Shown here piece after piece: positions 11,641 through 22,744 of a stretch of 64,000 nt of DNA. The notes below the pieces were generated by a model. It saw only the letters and a program-made list of their open reading frames with translations, was not told where the DNA came from and did not search any database. A program made the position numbers and the translations under genes. The stretch covers positions 254,511,736 through 254,575,735 of the forward strand of contig OY294067.1 of assembly GCA_958510875.1 (NCBI GenBank), in the 5' to 3' direction. The DNA comes from Endomychus coccineus. Lineage: Eukaryota > Arthropoda > Insecta > Coleoptera > Endomychidae. Position 1 is the first letter of the stretch, and each line of letters opens with the position of its first letter.

Positions 11641-12095
11641 CATAGTAATAAAAGTCTTTATTCAATATTTCCAATTTTTCGAAAAATATTGGTAACTTGT
11701 GATACGTCATTGAAAATGTAATATCTGGTTCTATTCAAAACGGGAAGAATCCAATGTAGCACCACTGAGAAAAAATAAAGTTGATGATGGTGGCCGGAAG
11801 ACGAAACGTCGGATAGCAAATCTGAAAACACCGTTATGTAGCAGGGGAAAAGTGACAATGTTGAGGTGCAATTCATTTTCAAATTCTTAGAAAAATAAAG
11901 CCAACAAAAAATAAAAACCATTTTCCGATATTTCGGTTTTTTCCGGATATCTCCGGATATACTCGGAATTTCAGAACTGTCTCAACGGCATATTGTTAGT
12001 CGGGTAAATGCGCAACTTTGTCTCAGTTTAACCATCTTCGTATCTCTTATAGTTTCCGAGATCCCAATGGTGAGGATCGAATTTGAAACACCCGG
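11641..12095 (-). repeat. Right terminal inverted repeat of the DD41D element
   Basis: It is the inverted copy of 9716-10170, ending in the complement of CCGGGTGTTTC at 12095 and followed by TA. The minus-strand frame at 11658-11921 is a shadow of the repeat. Confidence 0.88.
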
Positions 12096-12099
12096 TATA

Positions 12100-12475
12100 T
12101 GAGGAAGAATTGTTACGGAGTAACTTTATTAGTCGGAATTTCATGTCATTTATAAGATCAGGAGTGATTTATAGTTTTTATGGAATATGTATCAATGCGA
12201 AAATCAATTAATTAATGAAAATAAAAACGAAGAAACTAACGGGTCTGAAAGGAATGATCTAATACCTGTCTACTGAACATGTTCTTTCATCACTGATTTT
12301 ATCGCCACTTTTCTACACAACTTTTTCTGAACACTGCATATATGCATATTTTTGTTCCGTATTTAAATGGATGATGAATCTAGAAAAACACACATGTCTA
12401 TTTAAATAACAATATTTTCATGATTGATTCACTAGACAATTTTACCAGGTGACGGTATAATCCGCAAACCAGCCA
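12100..12475. other. No gene or clear repeat seen
   Basis: AT-rich spacer between the DD41D element and a non-LTR fragment. Confidence 0.4.
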
Positions 12476-12479
12476 GCTT

Positions 12480-12930
12480 TTCTGAAGAGCTGTCTAGGGA
12501 TAACCCCCAAATCTTATTACGAAACGTTGTATATGAAAGCAAGCATACAGCATGAATATAAACAATTGGGGTGTTCCGCAAGACTCATTACTCGGGACTA
12601 TATCTATCATTTCTAATAGTTAGAAGCGATTTACCATATAATTTTGATGATCACGAACTTATTCTATTTGCGGACGACACAGCTCAACTGAATACTTCTA
12701 AGAAGTTACAATCACTAAATTCTGTTGCCCAAGACGCAGAGGCTAAACTTTCTGATTGGTTTAGCTCAAACAAGTTGTGCTTAAATGAATCTAAGACTCA
12801 AAATCTATGTTTTACATTCAATGACCCAACTTATTAGGGGTATGTAAGATACTTAGGTATTCTCCTGGATCTCAAACTCACTTGGTTTAGTCATTGTACC
12901 TACATCACAAAAACATATCAAGTAATACTC
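12480..12930 (+). pseudogene. Non-LTR retrotransposon RT fragment with FADD box
   Basis: After NNWGVPQDSLLG near 12560 (the GVPQGSVLGP motif, then frameshifted), the 12571-12837 frame carries ELILFADDTAQLNTS with an intact FADD catalytic box. KLSDWFSSNKLCLNESKTQ (thumb region) follows, and RYLGILLDLKLTW comes after a stop. This is the RT palm and thumb of a CR1/Jockey-type element. It differs from the 7-8.9 kb and 16.7-19.2 kb copies, so it is another family. Both ends are missing. Confidence 0.82.
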
Positions 12931-12949
12931 ATATACTGAAAATCTGAAT

Positions 12950-13563
12950 AAACTTGTTTCTGTTGAAGTGCTTCGTGCAACCGTGGACGAAACATGGATC
13001 CATCACAACTCACCAGAGACCAAAGAACAGTCGAAACAAGGGACTTGTCCTGGCGAATCGCTGTGAAAGGCCAAATTGGGTTTATCGGCCAAAAATGTCA
13101 TGGCGACAGTTTTTTGGGATGCCCACGGTGGCGTACATTATGCAGAGCTGTTGAATCGATTCGACGCCGATTTGAAGCGAAAGCGGCTGCATTTGACAAA
13201 GGAAAATGTGCTCTTCTACCAGTAGAACGCACCGGCTCACAGGTGCGCAGTCGCAATGACAAAATTGCATAAGTTGTGCTACGAATTGATTCCTAATCCG
13301 TATTCTTCAGATTTGGCCTCCTACGATTTTATCTATTTTATAGACTGGCTAGGCGGAAAGAGATTTGGTTCCAACGATGAGGTCATCGCTGAAACAAACG
13401 CCTATTTTGAAGGATTGCCGAAATTCTATTATTTGGAAGGGATCAAAAAAAGAAATGAAAAAGTATTCCGGGCTACAAGGAGATTATGTTGAGAAATAAA
13501 ATAAGTTTTAACCAAATAAATCATTTCTTGTTCAATTTTCAGGGACTTTTCACCTTGCCCTCG
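12950..13563 (+). pseudogene. Mariner transposase, 3' half, with its 3' terminal repeat
   Basis: Frames give LRATVDETWIHH (first catalytic Asp), then MATVFWDAHGGVHYAELL, NAPAHRCAVAMTKLH and NPYSSDLASYDF (third Asp region). LGGKRFGSNDEVIAETNAYFE and YYLEGIKK close the gene. The second Asp is mutated in the surviving frame (Q*NAPAH). The element ends with cagggacttttcacc...gccctcg at 13563, then TA (13564-13565). The same terminal sequence in inverse opens the copy at 21,670, so the two belong to one family. The 5' half, with the helix-turn-helix domain, is missing. Confidence 0.88.
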
Positions 13564-13889
13564 TATATAGAAAACATCCAGAACTAAAGCCATATTTGTC
13601 ATCAATATATGATGAAGTCGGCTGTGTAAACCAATAATATTTCTGAGGAAAGGTTTTTAAATTTGAAAAAAGTTTCTGCAGCAGAATATTGGTACTTGTC
13701 TGGCGCATTCACCAATTTGTAAACAAATCAATCTGGAACGCAAACCAATAATGTTGAACACTAAATCTCATCGACAATCCTCCCAGCTAATAAAAGCCCT
13801 ACTTGCTTTGAACATGATTTACCTAAGTAATTTGCGATTTGTTCGAAATGAAATTATGTTCAATTTGGCTAAAAATGGTTCAACTATGA

Positions 13890-14790
13890 TCAACTTTCTT
13901 GAGTCCCACATTAGCCGAAATATTATTGTATAGTATGGAAACTGAATTTGATAAATATCCTCTATTAAGACATCTGAATTCAAATACAATTAATGCAAAT
14001 ATTGAAATTCACAATTGAAATGGAGGAAGAAAACTGCATTGATTTTTTGGATCTAATTACCGAGAAAATCAGAATAATGGTGATAAATAGTTTCACCAAA
14101 CTGTGGCAATCAAAAAGCTAGGAGTTATCAGCACGCTGTGGCATAATAATTTGTCATCATTATTTTCGAAATTGAATGGTACAAGTTTTGTGTGAATTTG
14201 AGTTTAATAACTTCCGAAAGTTAAAATGATTTTATAGATAAATTTATCAAGAAAATGAATAACAGCTTTGATTTTTCAATATTTCGTGAGCCGATCTAAG
14301 CTGATCTGACAATTCATAATACTTCAATCGATCTATTTCAACATGAAATAGCAGCGTACAATAGTTTCATACACAGACTGCTCAATGTACCGATTGTCAA
14401 ACAATAATTTTAATAAAGTTGAACAGCATTAAGCAAATCGCAAAAAATATTGATACATGTTAGCTATCAACTTAGTATTACCTGAAACCAAAATTCTTAT
14501 GTTGGTATCACCTATATAGAGTATGGGGTTTCGACATAACGTATAAAACGCATAATCATCTATCTAGGTGAAAAATTAATAATTCCTCCTTTGACGACAA
14601 ATGTAGAGTTCACAATCTGACATGTGGAGCTTGCCTCAAGATATACATTGGTTACTGGTTAGACAAGAAGGACCTCTGAAAAACATACCAACGAACAATC
14701 AAATATGGAAAACCATAACTTCAATGATAGTTTCAAGATTTTACACATTCAAAATAAAAGTAATATAGTAGATTTGCTCTAGAAACTAAT
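13890..14790 (+). pseudogene. Penelope-like element remnant (RT end and GIY-YIG start)
   Basis: Frames read SPTLAEILLYSMETEFDKY near 13905, then IEMEEENCIDFLDLITE near 14015 (the NFLDLTI motif after the PLE palm). SIFREPI and DLTIHNTSIDLFQHEIAAYN (IYRKPT...AAYNSMIHR region) follow near 14280-14370. About 200 bp further, LTCGACLKIYIGYWLDKKD (about 14610-14670) matches the Y-x-LTCG-x-C-x-x-x-YIG start of the PLE GIY-YIG endonuclease. A repeat insertion splits the RT part. PLEs encode an RT fused to this endonuclease. This copy has several stops and no intact domain. Confidence 0.75.
14085..14235 (-). repeat. Interspersed repeat inside the PLE remnant, inverted copy of 3697-3850
   Basis: Its reverse complement aligns with 3697-3850 (ataaaatcattttaa, ctcaaattcacacaaaactt). 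It interrupts the PLE frame between RIMVINS and FDFSIFREP, so it inserted after the PLE did. Confidence 0.55.
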
Positions 14791-14849
14791 AGTACGTGCT
14801 TCGACAAACTTTAGGTTAACTCCAAAACACGTGATTATTTTTTTACTAA

Positions 14850-15560
14850 TAGGAGATTGACTATGTGAAACATTTGATGTTTATTTTCAGCCATGAAGTG
14901 CCTGTACCACTTTCATTCATTATAATTAGTCTAATGTATGCTTTATTACTAGTTGTAATTAACCCTTTCCCAAATTTGATTGCTAAGTATTTCGCATACT
15001 TTTATAATCTTAGTTTTAGAATCAGTTCACATATGTCTTTGATATTGGCAGCATCGCAGTTGGAAAGTACTTCAAATGAGATACAATTTGAGTGAAAAAA
15101 GGGTGTTAGTGTGAACTGAATTCCATTTGAGTACATGATGAATTTTCATCAGGTAATTGATCTATTTAATTCTGTCTATTCCATTAATTCAAGTATTTAA
15201 TTAATATGACTCCAGTTCAAGGGGAAAAATTCACATTGAAGGTTCCTTAACGATGAACTTTATATTTTGGTAAGATTACAATGAAATACCTACATTAATA
15301 TTATATCAATATCTTCATAACATCAACAAATCGAATAGAAAGTAGGATATGAATATGCAGTTCTCCGAGAATGGGACAGATAAGAGTAACGTGTGGAATT
15401 GATACAAGCAGGTGATACATGTGAATTTGTCTCAGATAAAATTTCAGGGCACTCAATGATATTGTGATAAATTGGGTAAAAATATAAAATATGGTGAAAA
15501 TCATGTCGTTTACATTACTCATAGTAAGAAAATCTATCTAAAAGAGCCTGATGTCGAAAC
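14850..15560. other. No gene or clear repeat seen
   Basis: The short frames at 14865-15095 and 15301-15522 are hydrophobic AT-driven readings without motifs. Confidence 0.4.
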
Positions 15561-15569
15561 CATGTAGCA

Positions 15570-15760
15570 AGATATGCACCACCTTATTCCTTCAGAACGT
15601 TTAAATCATTCTGTAGTGAGACACAATACTTATAGGTTTCCAAAGCATCTACGTATATGAGAAAGAAGCATAAGATAGAGAATGTAATGCAATTTATGAA
15701 TAAATTGAACAAGAGTGGACCAACAACAAACCATTGAGACACACCCGATAATGCATGGAA
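15570..15760 (-). pseudogene. Short non-LTR RT fragment
   Basis: The minus strand reads GVSQWFVVGPLLFNLFINC from about 15757, a decayed GVPQGSVLGPLLF-I-IND motif. It continues through LCFFLIYVDALETYK (position of the ADD box, lost) to LQNDLNVLKE. Only about 60 codons remain. Confidence 0.6.
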
Positions 15761-15769
15761 TAAATGAAT

Positions 15770-16590
15770 CTTATACCATATACATCTGACATAAACATAT
15801 CAGTTCTCACAAATCAACCCATTTGAATACCCACATTAATTTGACATTATAAAGTATTATTTGTTGAAAACATTAATATTTGTTTTGGAGGTGAGTCGGT
15901 ATTTGTAAAAACTAAACAATTGATTGGTTGAATAATCAGTTTCAACTAGGAAGAATATTATAGAAACTATTTAGGGCCATAACAATGAGTTCGATATATG
16001 TTGAAATATCAAATTAACTTGCGCATCTTAAAGAAACGCTAGTGATTGACGGGTGTTGTTCCTATTTCTCGGATGTTGTTAAATTGATCTAGACGTTGAA
16101 GGCTTCAACCATGGTATTTCAAATCTGCTACGGTTGTCTTGGTTATTCAAATTCCTCATTTAGTAGCAAATTTCAAAGACAGGCTCCTCAGAATAGAAGT
16201 CCCGTCAAAGGAAAAGTTTCCCGACAAAACGGAATTAGATGTCTCCAACCACAGCGTGAGTCATTATCAGTTTTGTACTCAGACGTCTTAGTGAAACTTG
16301 ATTCCAATTTCTGGAAACACTCGCTCCAAACATATCCAATGTGCATATAGTTTGCTTAACAATTAACTTCTCACTATTGGTTTCTCGTAAGCTGTAAGCA
16401 AGTAGAATTTCATGTACTTCAGAAAAAACTTGGTACAACTGAAAACTGTATGTATCATGATATCGCATCCAACACTGTAGACATTTGATCCACTCATTAA
16501 TGGACTTTCTTCTCTCCATAAGAATAGTTTATTTGCATATCCAGATGGAAAGTAATTCATTACAGTCGAAGGTTGTTACATGAGAGGGGC
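15770..16590. other. No gene or clear repeat seen
   Basis: The overlapping short frames at 16096-16560 on both strands have no recognisable domain. The stretch is the 3' flank of the non-LTR element that ends at about 16,595. Confidence 0.4.
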
Positions 16591-16596
16591 TTTGAT

Positions 16597-16620
16597 GTAG
16601 TAGTAGTAGTAGTAGTAGTG
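16597..16620 (-). repeat. TAG microsatellite, 3' tail of the non-LTR element
   Basis: Eight tandem TAG units (CTA on the element's strand) stand directly after the aataaa-like signal of the minus-strand element. This is the same arrangement as the GATTCTT tail at 8.9 kb but with a different unit. Confidence 0.9.
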
Positions 16621-16703
16621 TTTATTGATGTCTTATACATAGTATATACATACGTCAGAGAACAAAATTACTTTTTAAATAACATAATATATATAAAATT
16701 AGA

Positions 16704-19217
16704 CTAAAAACAATTAAATTCAAGATTCAAGAAGTCTTCAGAATTATAAATACAGTTTTTTAGTAAAAATGATTTTATCACATTTTTAAATTTTTTACCA
16801 GGTAAATTTCTTAGAGAAGGCGAAAGTTTATTAAAATATTTAAAACAAATGAAATTTGGTGCCTTTTGTGACCTACTCAATCTAAAAAATTCTAGATGGA
16901 TATTATCCTTGGTTCGGGTGTTATAGGAATGGACATTACTATTTAGTTCCGCCGCACTCTGATTTTTATGTGCATATAATAAGCATTCAAGAATAAAAAT
17001 AGCAGGTAACGTGAGAATTCCTAAATTACTAAAAACATGTTTGCAGCAGTCACGGTACCTGACACCACCAAGAATACGAATTGCCCTCCTCTGCAGTCCA
17101 AAGATTCTATTAAATTCACTGCAATTCCCCCACACTAAAATGCCATATCGTATGACTGACTCACACAAAGAAAAATATGCAGTTTTTAATACCTTTGGAG
17201 AAACCGAGCACGACAATCTGCGTAATAAAAATATATTTCTACTGATCTGCTTTGCAACAAAGTTTATTTGGACATTCCAGGTAAGTCTAGAATCGAGGTA
17301 GACACCAAGGAACTTTACGCTAGAGATATCAGAGTGTCTCAGACTAAATATCATCTTCTTTGTTTTTTCTCTATTCATACCTAACCCGCATCCCGAGAAC
17401 CACTCCGCTGCCATCTCTTGCATGCAGTCAAACGCCACCTCTGCACAAGCCAGGTCAGCACAATCATCAGAAACCGTCGAGTCATCTGCAAAAAGTATAG
17501 TGAGGCAGTCAGCCAAATATTCAGGAAAATCATTTATAAATATTAGGAACAGCAAGGGCCCCATAATAGAGCCCTGCGGCACACCAATATTTACTGCTAC
17601 CTCCTCTGACCAACCACCATTCACATATACAGTTTGCTTGCGGTTTGTCAGATACGATAAAATAAGAGCTCTACCAGTTTCATCGAAATTGTACTTCTCT
17701 AGCTTGCCCAGAAGAAGCGAATGAGACACACAATCGAAGGCTTTGGTTAGGTCCAAGAATAGGGAGAGACAGTACAACCCGGATTCAAAGCAACGAATTA
17801 CGTTGTTAATGAGTTCAACGATTGCATCTGTTGTGTTCCGTTTTTTCCTGAAACCATACTGATGTTTAGTAAACAGCCCATTTTTTTCAAAATAATCAAT
17901 AATCTGTGTACACATAACTTTTTCAAGTATTTTTGAGAAAATGGGTACTAAAGAAATCGGGCGATAATTCGAAACATCATTAATATCACCCTTTTTAAAC
18001 AAGGGTATTGTTTTAGAAACCTTCAAACAATCGGGAAAAATGCCTTTCCTAAGACACCCATTTATTAAGTGTGTTAGAGGATAAACGATACTATGAATGT
18101 TCTTTTTTAAGAGAGATACACAGAGGCCATAAAAATCCTTAGATGAACTATTTTTCAAACCCCTGACTATGTCCCTTACTTGATTATAGCTCACTTCAGA
18201 AAAAGAAAAACTTAGATTTGCTGGTATATTTTTTAAGAAGAGTGTGTGGCTACTCTGATTTTTATTATCAATATCATCAATTACCATATGTGGTAGAGAG
18301 GAAAAATGTTTGGCAAAGTCATTAGGGCTAATATTACTTTGGGAAACTTTGTCAACGAAATTTTTACTTTTCATTATGTCCCACATACTTTTATTCATAT
18401 TTGAAGAGTTTAAAATTTTTTTATCATTTGAATTTATTTTAGCTGTATTTATTTCATGTTTGTATTTTAAACGGAGTCTATTTCTAATATATTTTAGATC
18501 ATCTGATTTATAATTGATATATAATTCATTAAAAAGTTCAACTTGGTTTCTTAACTGTTTCAATTCATTCGTGTACCATTGGTTATTGGGGTTGTATTTA
18601 CCCTCCCTAAACTCCTTTTCGGGGAACGCGACATGATATGAATCTATGAAAGTCTGGTGAAAGATGTTGAATGCATCATTGACATCTCTGTTTTTATCCT
18701 TTGTAAAGTCCCAATTTAACTTTTCTATAATTGAATGAAAGATGTTAAAACCTTTCTCAGTTAAAGGTCTGTATTTTTTTGGTTTTCTTATATTTTCCTT
18801 ACCTGGAAGTTCCAGACTTACTTGCTGCGCAGAGTGATCAGAAAAGTCACACTCCAATACTGCGACTTGATCATTAGCAGATGTAAAATTAATGAAAATA
18901 TTGTCAAGACAATTTGGTCTTCTAGTCGGCTCAAATATTTTTTGCTGAAAACCATATGTGCTAAGCAGGTCACAAAGGGCTCCAACATTCTTATCTACAA
19001 CTAAAAAATTCACATTAAAATCTCCACAAATAATAGTTTTTGACGATACTGACACACACGTTAAAATATTCTCTAAAGTTTCTAAAAAACATTTAAAGTC
19101 ACCATTTGGCGAACGATACAAGGATATCACAGTTACATCAGGAATATTTAATGATGAGGACGACCAGAGAGATATGTACATTAAATCTAGATTGTATGGT
19201 TTCATGGAAAAATACAA
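16704..19217 (-). CDS. Non-LTR retrotransposon ORF2 protein (partial endonuclease, RT), 837 aa
   Basis: This is the polyprotein that nicks target DNA and primes reverse transcription of the element's RNA. Residues 1-140 are the C-terminal part of an APE-type endonuclease: ISLYRSPNGD (31-40), ICGDFNVNF with the catalytic GDFN (65-68), and SDHS (126-129) with the catalytic His. Residues about 380-640 are the RT: SNYRPISLVPIFSKILEKV (416-434), LFLDLTKAFD (486-495), GVPQGSIMGPLLFLIFIND (545-563) and an intact FADD box (576-579). The C-terminal region has LCESVIRYGILVWG and GLQRRAIRILGGVRYRDC. The N-terminal half of the endonuclease is missing and a stop lies just upstream, so Met1 is only the first ATG, not the ancestral start. 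The protein is intact from there on but would lack endonuclease activity. Confidence 0.9.
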   Translation of the reverse strand: MYFSMKPYNLDLMYISLWSSSSLNIPDVTVISLYRSPNGDFKCFLETLENILTCVSVSSKTIICGDFNVNFLVVDKNVGALCDLLSTYGFQQKIFEPTRRPNCLDNIFINFTSANDQVAVLECDFSDHSAQQVSLELPGKENIRKPKKYRPLTEKGFNIFHSIIEKLNWDFTKDKNRDVNDAFNIFHQTFIDSYHVAFPEKEFREGKYNPNNQWYTNELKQLRNQVELFNELYINYKSDDLKYIRNRLRLKYKHEINTAKINSNDKKILNSSNMNKSMWDIMKSKNFVDKVSQSNISPNDFAKHFSSLPHMVIDDIDNKNQSSHTLFLKNIPANLSFSFSEVSYNQVRDIVRGLKNSSSKDFYGLCVSLLKKNIHSIVYPLTHLINGCLRKGIFPDCLKVSKTIPLFKKGDINDVSNYRPISLVPIFSKILEKVMCTQIIDYFEKNGLFTKHQYGFRKKRNTTDAIVELINNVIRCFESGLYCLSLFLDLTKAFDCVSHSLLLGKLEKYNFDETGRALILSYLTNRKQTVYVNGGWSEEVAVNIGVPQGSIMGPLLFLIFINDFPEYLADCLTILFADDSTVSDDCADLACAEVAFDCMQEMAAEWFSGCGLGMNREKTKKMIFSLRHSDISSVKFLGVYLDSRLTWNVQINFVAKQISRNIFLLRRLSCSVSPKVLKTAYFSLCESVIRYGILVWGNCSEFNRIFGLQRRAIRILGGVRYRDCCKHVFSNLGILTLPAIFILECLLYAHKNQSAAELNSNVHSYNTRTKDNIHLEFFRLSRSQKAPNFICFKYFNKLSPSLRNLPGKKFKNVIKSFLLKNCIYNSEDFLNLEFNCF

Positions 19218-19249
19218 GATATTTTGTGAATCCTAATATAATATACAAC

Positions 19250-21665
19250 TCGGTAAGAGGTAAATGATGTAACGTAGTACCAAAATATTTGGTGAATGAA
19301 GCGAGGCTTTTGTCTTCTGACACTCTACCGGCCACAATTCAATATCATGGCCTTGATAAAAATGCTGGCTAATTAATGCAATCGTATCTTTCAGGAATAT
19401 CCAAAATGGCATGTATAAGTGGTGAATCATCCAGTGTCTCGGATATATATTTTGGAGTACCATATATCTCAGTTTGCAACGTTCTATACGTTACTGAGTT
19501 TATTATTGCTTGAATAATGTTCATAACGGTTTCTCGGAATTATAGATAATTAAACTTGGAAAGAGATTGTTACCGACATTTGTGATTTAATGGCACAAGT
19601 CCATTATTTTACTAATCAATGGGGGTCATCTTGTGTCGGACCTTACCTACGATGAGCCGAATTATTTTCATTCCTTTATCTTTTATTAATTGAATATATT
19701 GAGGGATTACTATCGACAGTGAACCTCATAATTGGATGTCAGAATATATCTAAGCTTTGTAGTAGACATGTATATTTCTCTGATCGATGGTATTTTTCAA
19801 TAACTATATGAATATCGATTCATCCGCCTGGTCACACAAGATGCTTTTTCTTACTAGGGTCTAAATTAAATGATCATTCTCTTATATTCTTACTCTTCTC
19901 TTTGATCCGTATCTAATTATTCAAGTTAATAGTAAGAATGGTTTATATCTTTCTATAAGGCTTTTTAAACCTATCAGTGATCCATGTGATTACATAGTAT
20001 TCCGTATCACCCTTTTTTGACAACCCGCCTAATACATTTGTAATGGATATGTCTCTTTAGACTAGTCTTGGTGAGATATTATTAATCTGGGTGAACTTAA
20101 ATAAAACCGAAATTCTCATTTACTGCTTTATGGGAGTAAACCTTCTGATATTGCTTGAACAGATTATTTATTCAGAAACTACGATCACGATTCAATCTAC
20201 TATATTCAGTGAACTCTTTAAGATTACCATTGTTTTTATATAATTTGAAGTATAAATTGTCATGAGTTCAATAAGTAAACTAATCCAAATATTCTCTTCC
20301 GGATTTCAATATTGTTTTTCACTAGTTCTCTTCAAGACTTCAATTTTTTAAAATAATTTTGAATAAACAATTTGGGAAAATAACATAATCAGTTGTGGGA
20401 TTATATTGATTATTCCTGCTGATTTAGTTATTTGTCCTTCGAACTTGTGGCCAAAGTATTGCTCGTATTGTCTATATTTTGGTGTTTGAATGATCGAGAC
20501 GTCTCCATTTTTTTTCCCGTGCCGTGTTGTAGAGGGAAATTCCTAGCAGATCACTTCCTCCAAGCTCATCCAAGTTTCAAGGAAGGTAACATTTTTTTTA
20601 GTTAGAATAACCAACTTTTATGATTAGTTGCATATGATCTCTACCCAAAATTGTTTTCATCCACCAATCAACTTCTTGACCTTGAACCTTGATTCAAAAA
20701 CTAATTTTCTTAATAAAATAAATAATGTCAATTTAATTAATTAAATTATTTAGAATTCTTACTTTCAATTTTTCTAAATGATCTTCGTTAATTTATAATA
20801 TAAATATGTTATTAATTAAACTAAATTTGTTCCAATTATAATTCCCTAGAGGAATAAGACCAAATTTTTAAGTTGAAATTTGTCTATTTCTCTGATATAA
20901 TCATCAACTTTTATCCACCTCGTATTGCCGGAATTCTTTATTGAGGATTCTGCATCATCATTTTTGCTGAAGCAGTTGGGGCCCTGGGTAATCCGATCAA
21001 TCAAGAGTCTAAGGACACATATCATTAAGAACCCTGAGTGTAAAATATCCTAGTGAGCTATGCTATTTCACATCTATATATCTATATGGATATAAAATAG
21101 CACAGAACTATCGATTTATTTGATCTACGTTTGAAGGGCTTTATCTACTTTAGGAAGATTTTCTTTGTTCAACAGATTACAACTGGGACATTCTGAATAT
21201 TTGTTTGAATGGATATATTTTGTTAGATAGTTAACTGTTTTACGATTGCAGAAATGCCGGAATTTATCGGATTCCCGAAAAGTCTAAAAACAGGTAATGC
21301 TATAAAATTGTTCACCGAGAAAATTGAATAATTAATGGTCTCCCTCCTAGTGTTACTGCGGAGAACTTAATTACCTTGATGGAAAGTTCGCTTTATATTT
21401 CCCGCATATGAAATATAATTAGAATGAGAACACTTCGAACAATTAAATTCAATATAGTTGAAAAAGCGTTACCTACGGATAATGAATTCTAGGGTAATAA
21501 TGTGCCATACCGAATGAATAATTAGATAGTTCTATGTAATTGGTGAATTTCAAGCTACCTGTATTTATTCTCGCAGGTTGAAACAATTAATGAACATTTC
21601 GTATTATATTTTTCACATTCTTCATACATTCAAATTTCAGTGAATATGCTATGTGTTAACTTTAT
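19250..21665. other. No firm gene; weak open frames at 19.25-19.46 kb
   Basis: Minus-strand readings near 19,460-19,250 (DDSPLIHAILDIPERYD, then GRVSEDKSLASFTKYFGTT) look protein-like but contain stops and match no family I can name. From 19.5 to 21.66 kb I see only AT-rich sequence. Confidence 0.35.
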
Positions 21666-21669
21666 AGTA

Positions 21670-22740
21670 CGAGGGCAAGGTGAAAAGTCCCTGAAAAATT
21701 AAACAAGAATACATTTATCTGATCAAAACTTATTTTATTCCTCAATATAATCTTCTTATTCCTCGATACACTTCGTCCAACGTTTTTCACATTTTTCGAT
21801 CCCTTATAAATAATACGATTCTAGCAATCGTTCAAAATATGCTTTTGTTTCAGTCATGACCTCATCGTTGGAGCCAAATCTCTTTCTGCCAAGTCATTTC
21901 TACAAGTTTGAAAATAATAAAGTCGCAGGGGGCCAAATCTGGAGAATATGGTGGATGACGAACCAATTCGTAGCGCAATGCATGCAATTTCGCCATTGCG
22001 ACTGCGGACCTGTGTGCTGATGCATTGTCCTGGTGGAAAAGCACTTTTCTCTTTGCCAATTGCGGCCGCTTCCACTTCAAATCAGGGTCAAATCAAACCA
22101 ACAGCTCTGTATAATATATGCCGGTGATCGTTTTGTCCTTTTCGAAATAATCGATATGGACGATACCATGTGCATCCCAAAAAACTGTCCCCATGACTTT
22201 GTTGGCCGATAAACTCACTTTGGCCTTTGGCCTGAATTTATAGGCTAATAATTAATTCCTGAGGTAGAAATAATAGGTAAATTTCATATTAAAAGAATAA
22301 AATGAGAATTTCTTCGTCACACGATCGCGTTTGTTGTCAACAGAGAGAAAATGCGGCACACTGCAAAATGTTCCGTACCCATTCGGTTGACATGCCCATA
22401 GCCTCAGCAATCTGTTGCACTTCAACTCGCCAATCGTTCAATATCATTCCATGAATTTCATCGACGATTTCTTGCGTTGTTTGTAACCTCAATTGGACGA
22501 CCAGAACGTTCGGTTTCCTTTGTTGTCATACTTACACAACGGAAATAATTAAACCCATGTGAATCGTTCCAATCGATGGTGAAGAGTCTTCATAATCTTC
22601 AACAAGCGATCCTTTGGTTTGCGTAATATTTTTTCCATGAAAGAAATAATGTTTAATCAAGACGCGAAACTCAATTTTTCCCATTTTTACGAACATTTTC
22701 AGGGTTGCTTGCTTTAGATGGGTGTCAAAACAGAACTGAA
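21670..22740 (-). pseudogene. Mariner transposon, same family as 12.95-13.56 kb, decayed
   Basis: On the minus strand the gene starts at the ATG complementary to 22,682-22,684: GKIEFRVLIKHYFFHGKNITQ, then DEIHGMILNDWRVEVQQIAEAMGMSTEWV (paired helix-turn-helix region). The DDE part follows after frameshifts: HGDSFLGCTWYRPYRLFRKGQ, then DNASAHRSAVAMAKLHALRYEL and PPYSPDLAPCDF. The segment carrying the first catalytic Asp appears deleted. The 3' end is cgagggcaaggtgaaaagtc at 21,670, preceded by TA. The 5' terminal repeat is not recognisable, so the right boundary is approximate. Confidence 0.87.
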
Positions 22741-22744
22741 TGAC

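Larger units (their letters stand above)
9716..12095 (+). mobile_element. Complete DD41D mariner-like transposon with very long TIRs
   Basis: A 2380-bp element is bounded by CCGGGTGTTTCAAATTCGA on the left and its exact complement on the right, with TA on each side (9714-9715 and 12096-12097). TA is the target duplication of the Tc1/mariner superfamily. The terminal inverted repeats are unusually long: homology continues for about 455 bp (9716-10170 against 11641-12095) with scattered differences. Between them is one transposase gene on the plus strand, broken by a frameshift and a stop. Both ends survive, so it could once have been moved by a transposase supplied in trans. Confidence 0.93.
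16595..19240 (-). mobile_element. CR1/Jockey-like non-LTR retrotransposon, 5'-truncated, youngest-looking copy
   Basis: On the minus strand the element runs from a truncated endonuclease at about 19,240 to a 3' end with aataaa and a CTA/TAG microsatellite at 16,595-16,620. It holds one uninterrupted 837-codon frame. All other retroelements in the window have stops or frameshifts, so this is probably the most recent insertion. The 5' junction could not be fixed exactly, and no target duplication was identified. Confidence 0.85.

Noticed and set aside
16096..16560. Overlapping frames on both strands as a possible host gene
   Set aside because: There is no domain, no splice signals of note, and the frames conflict.
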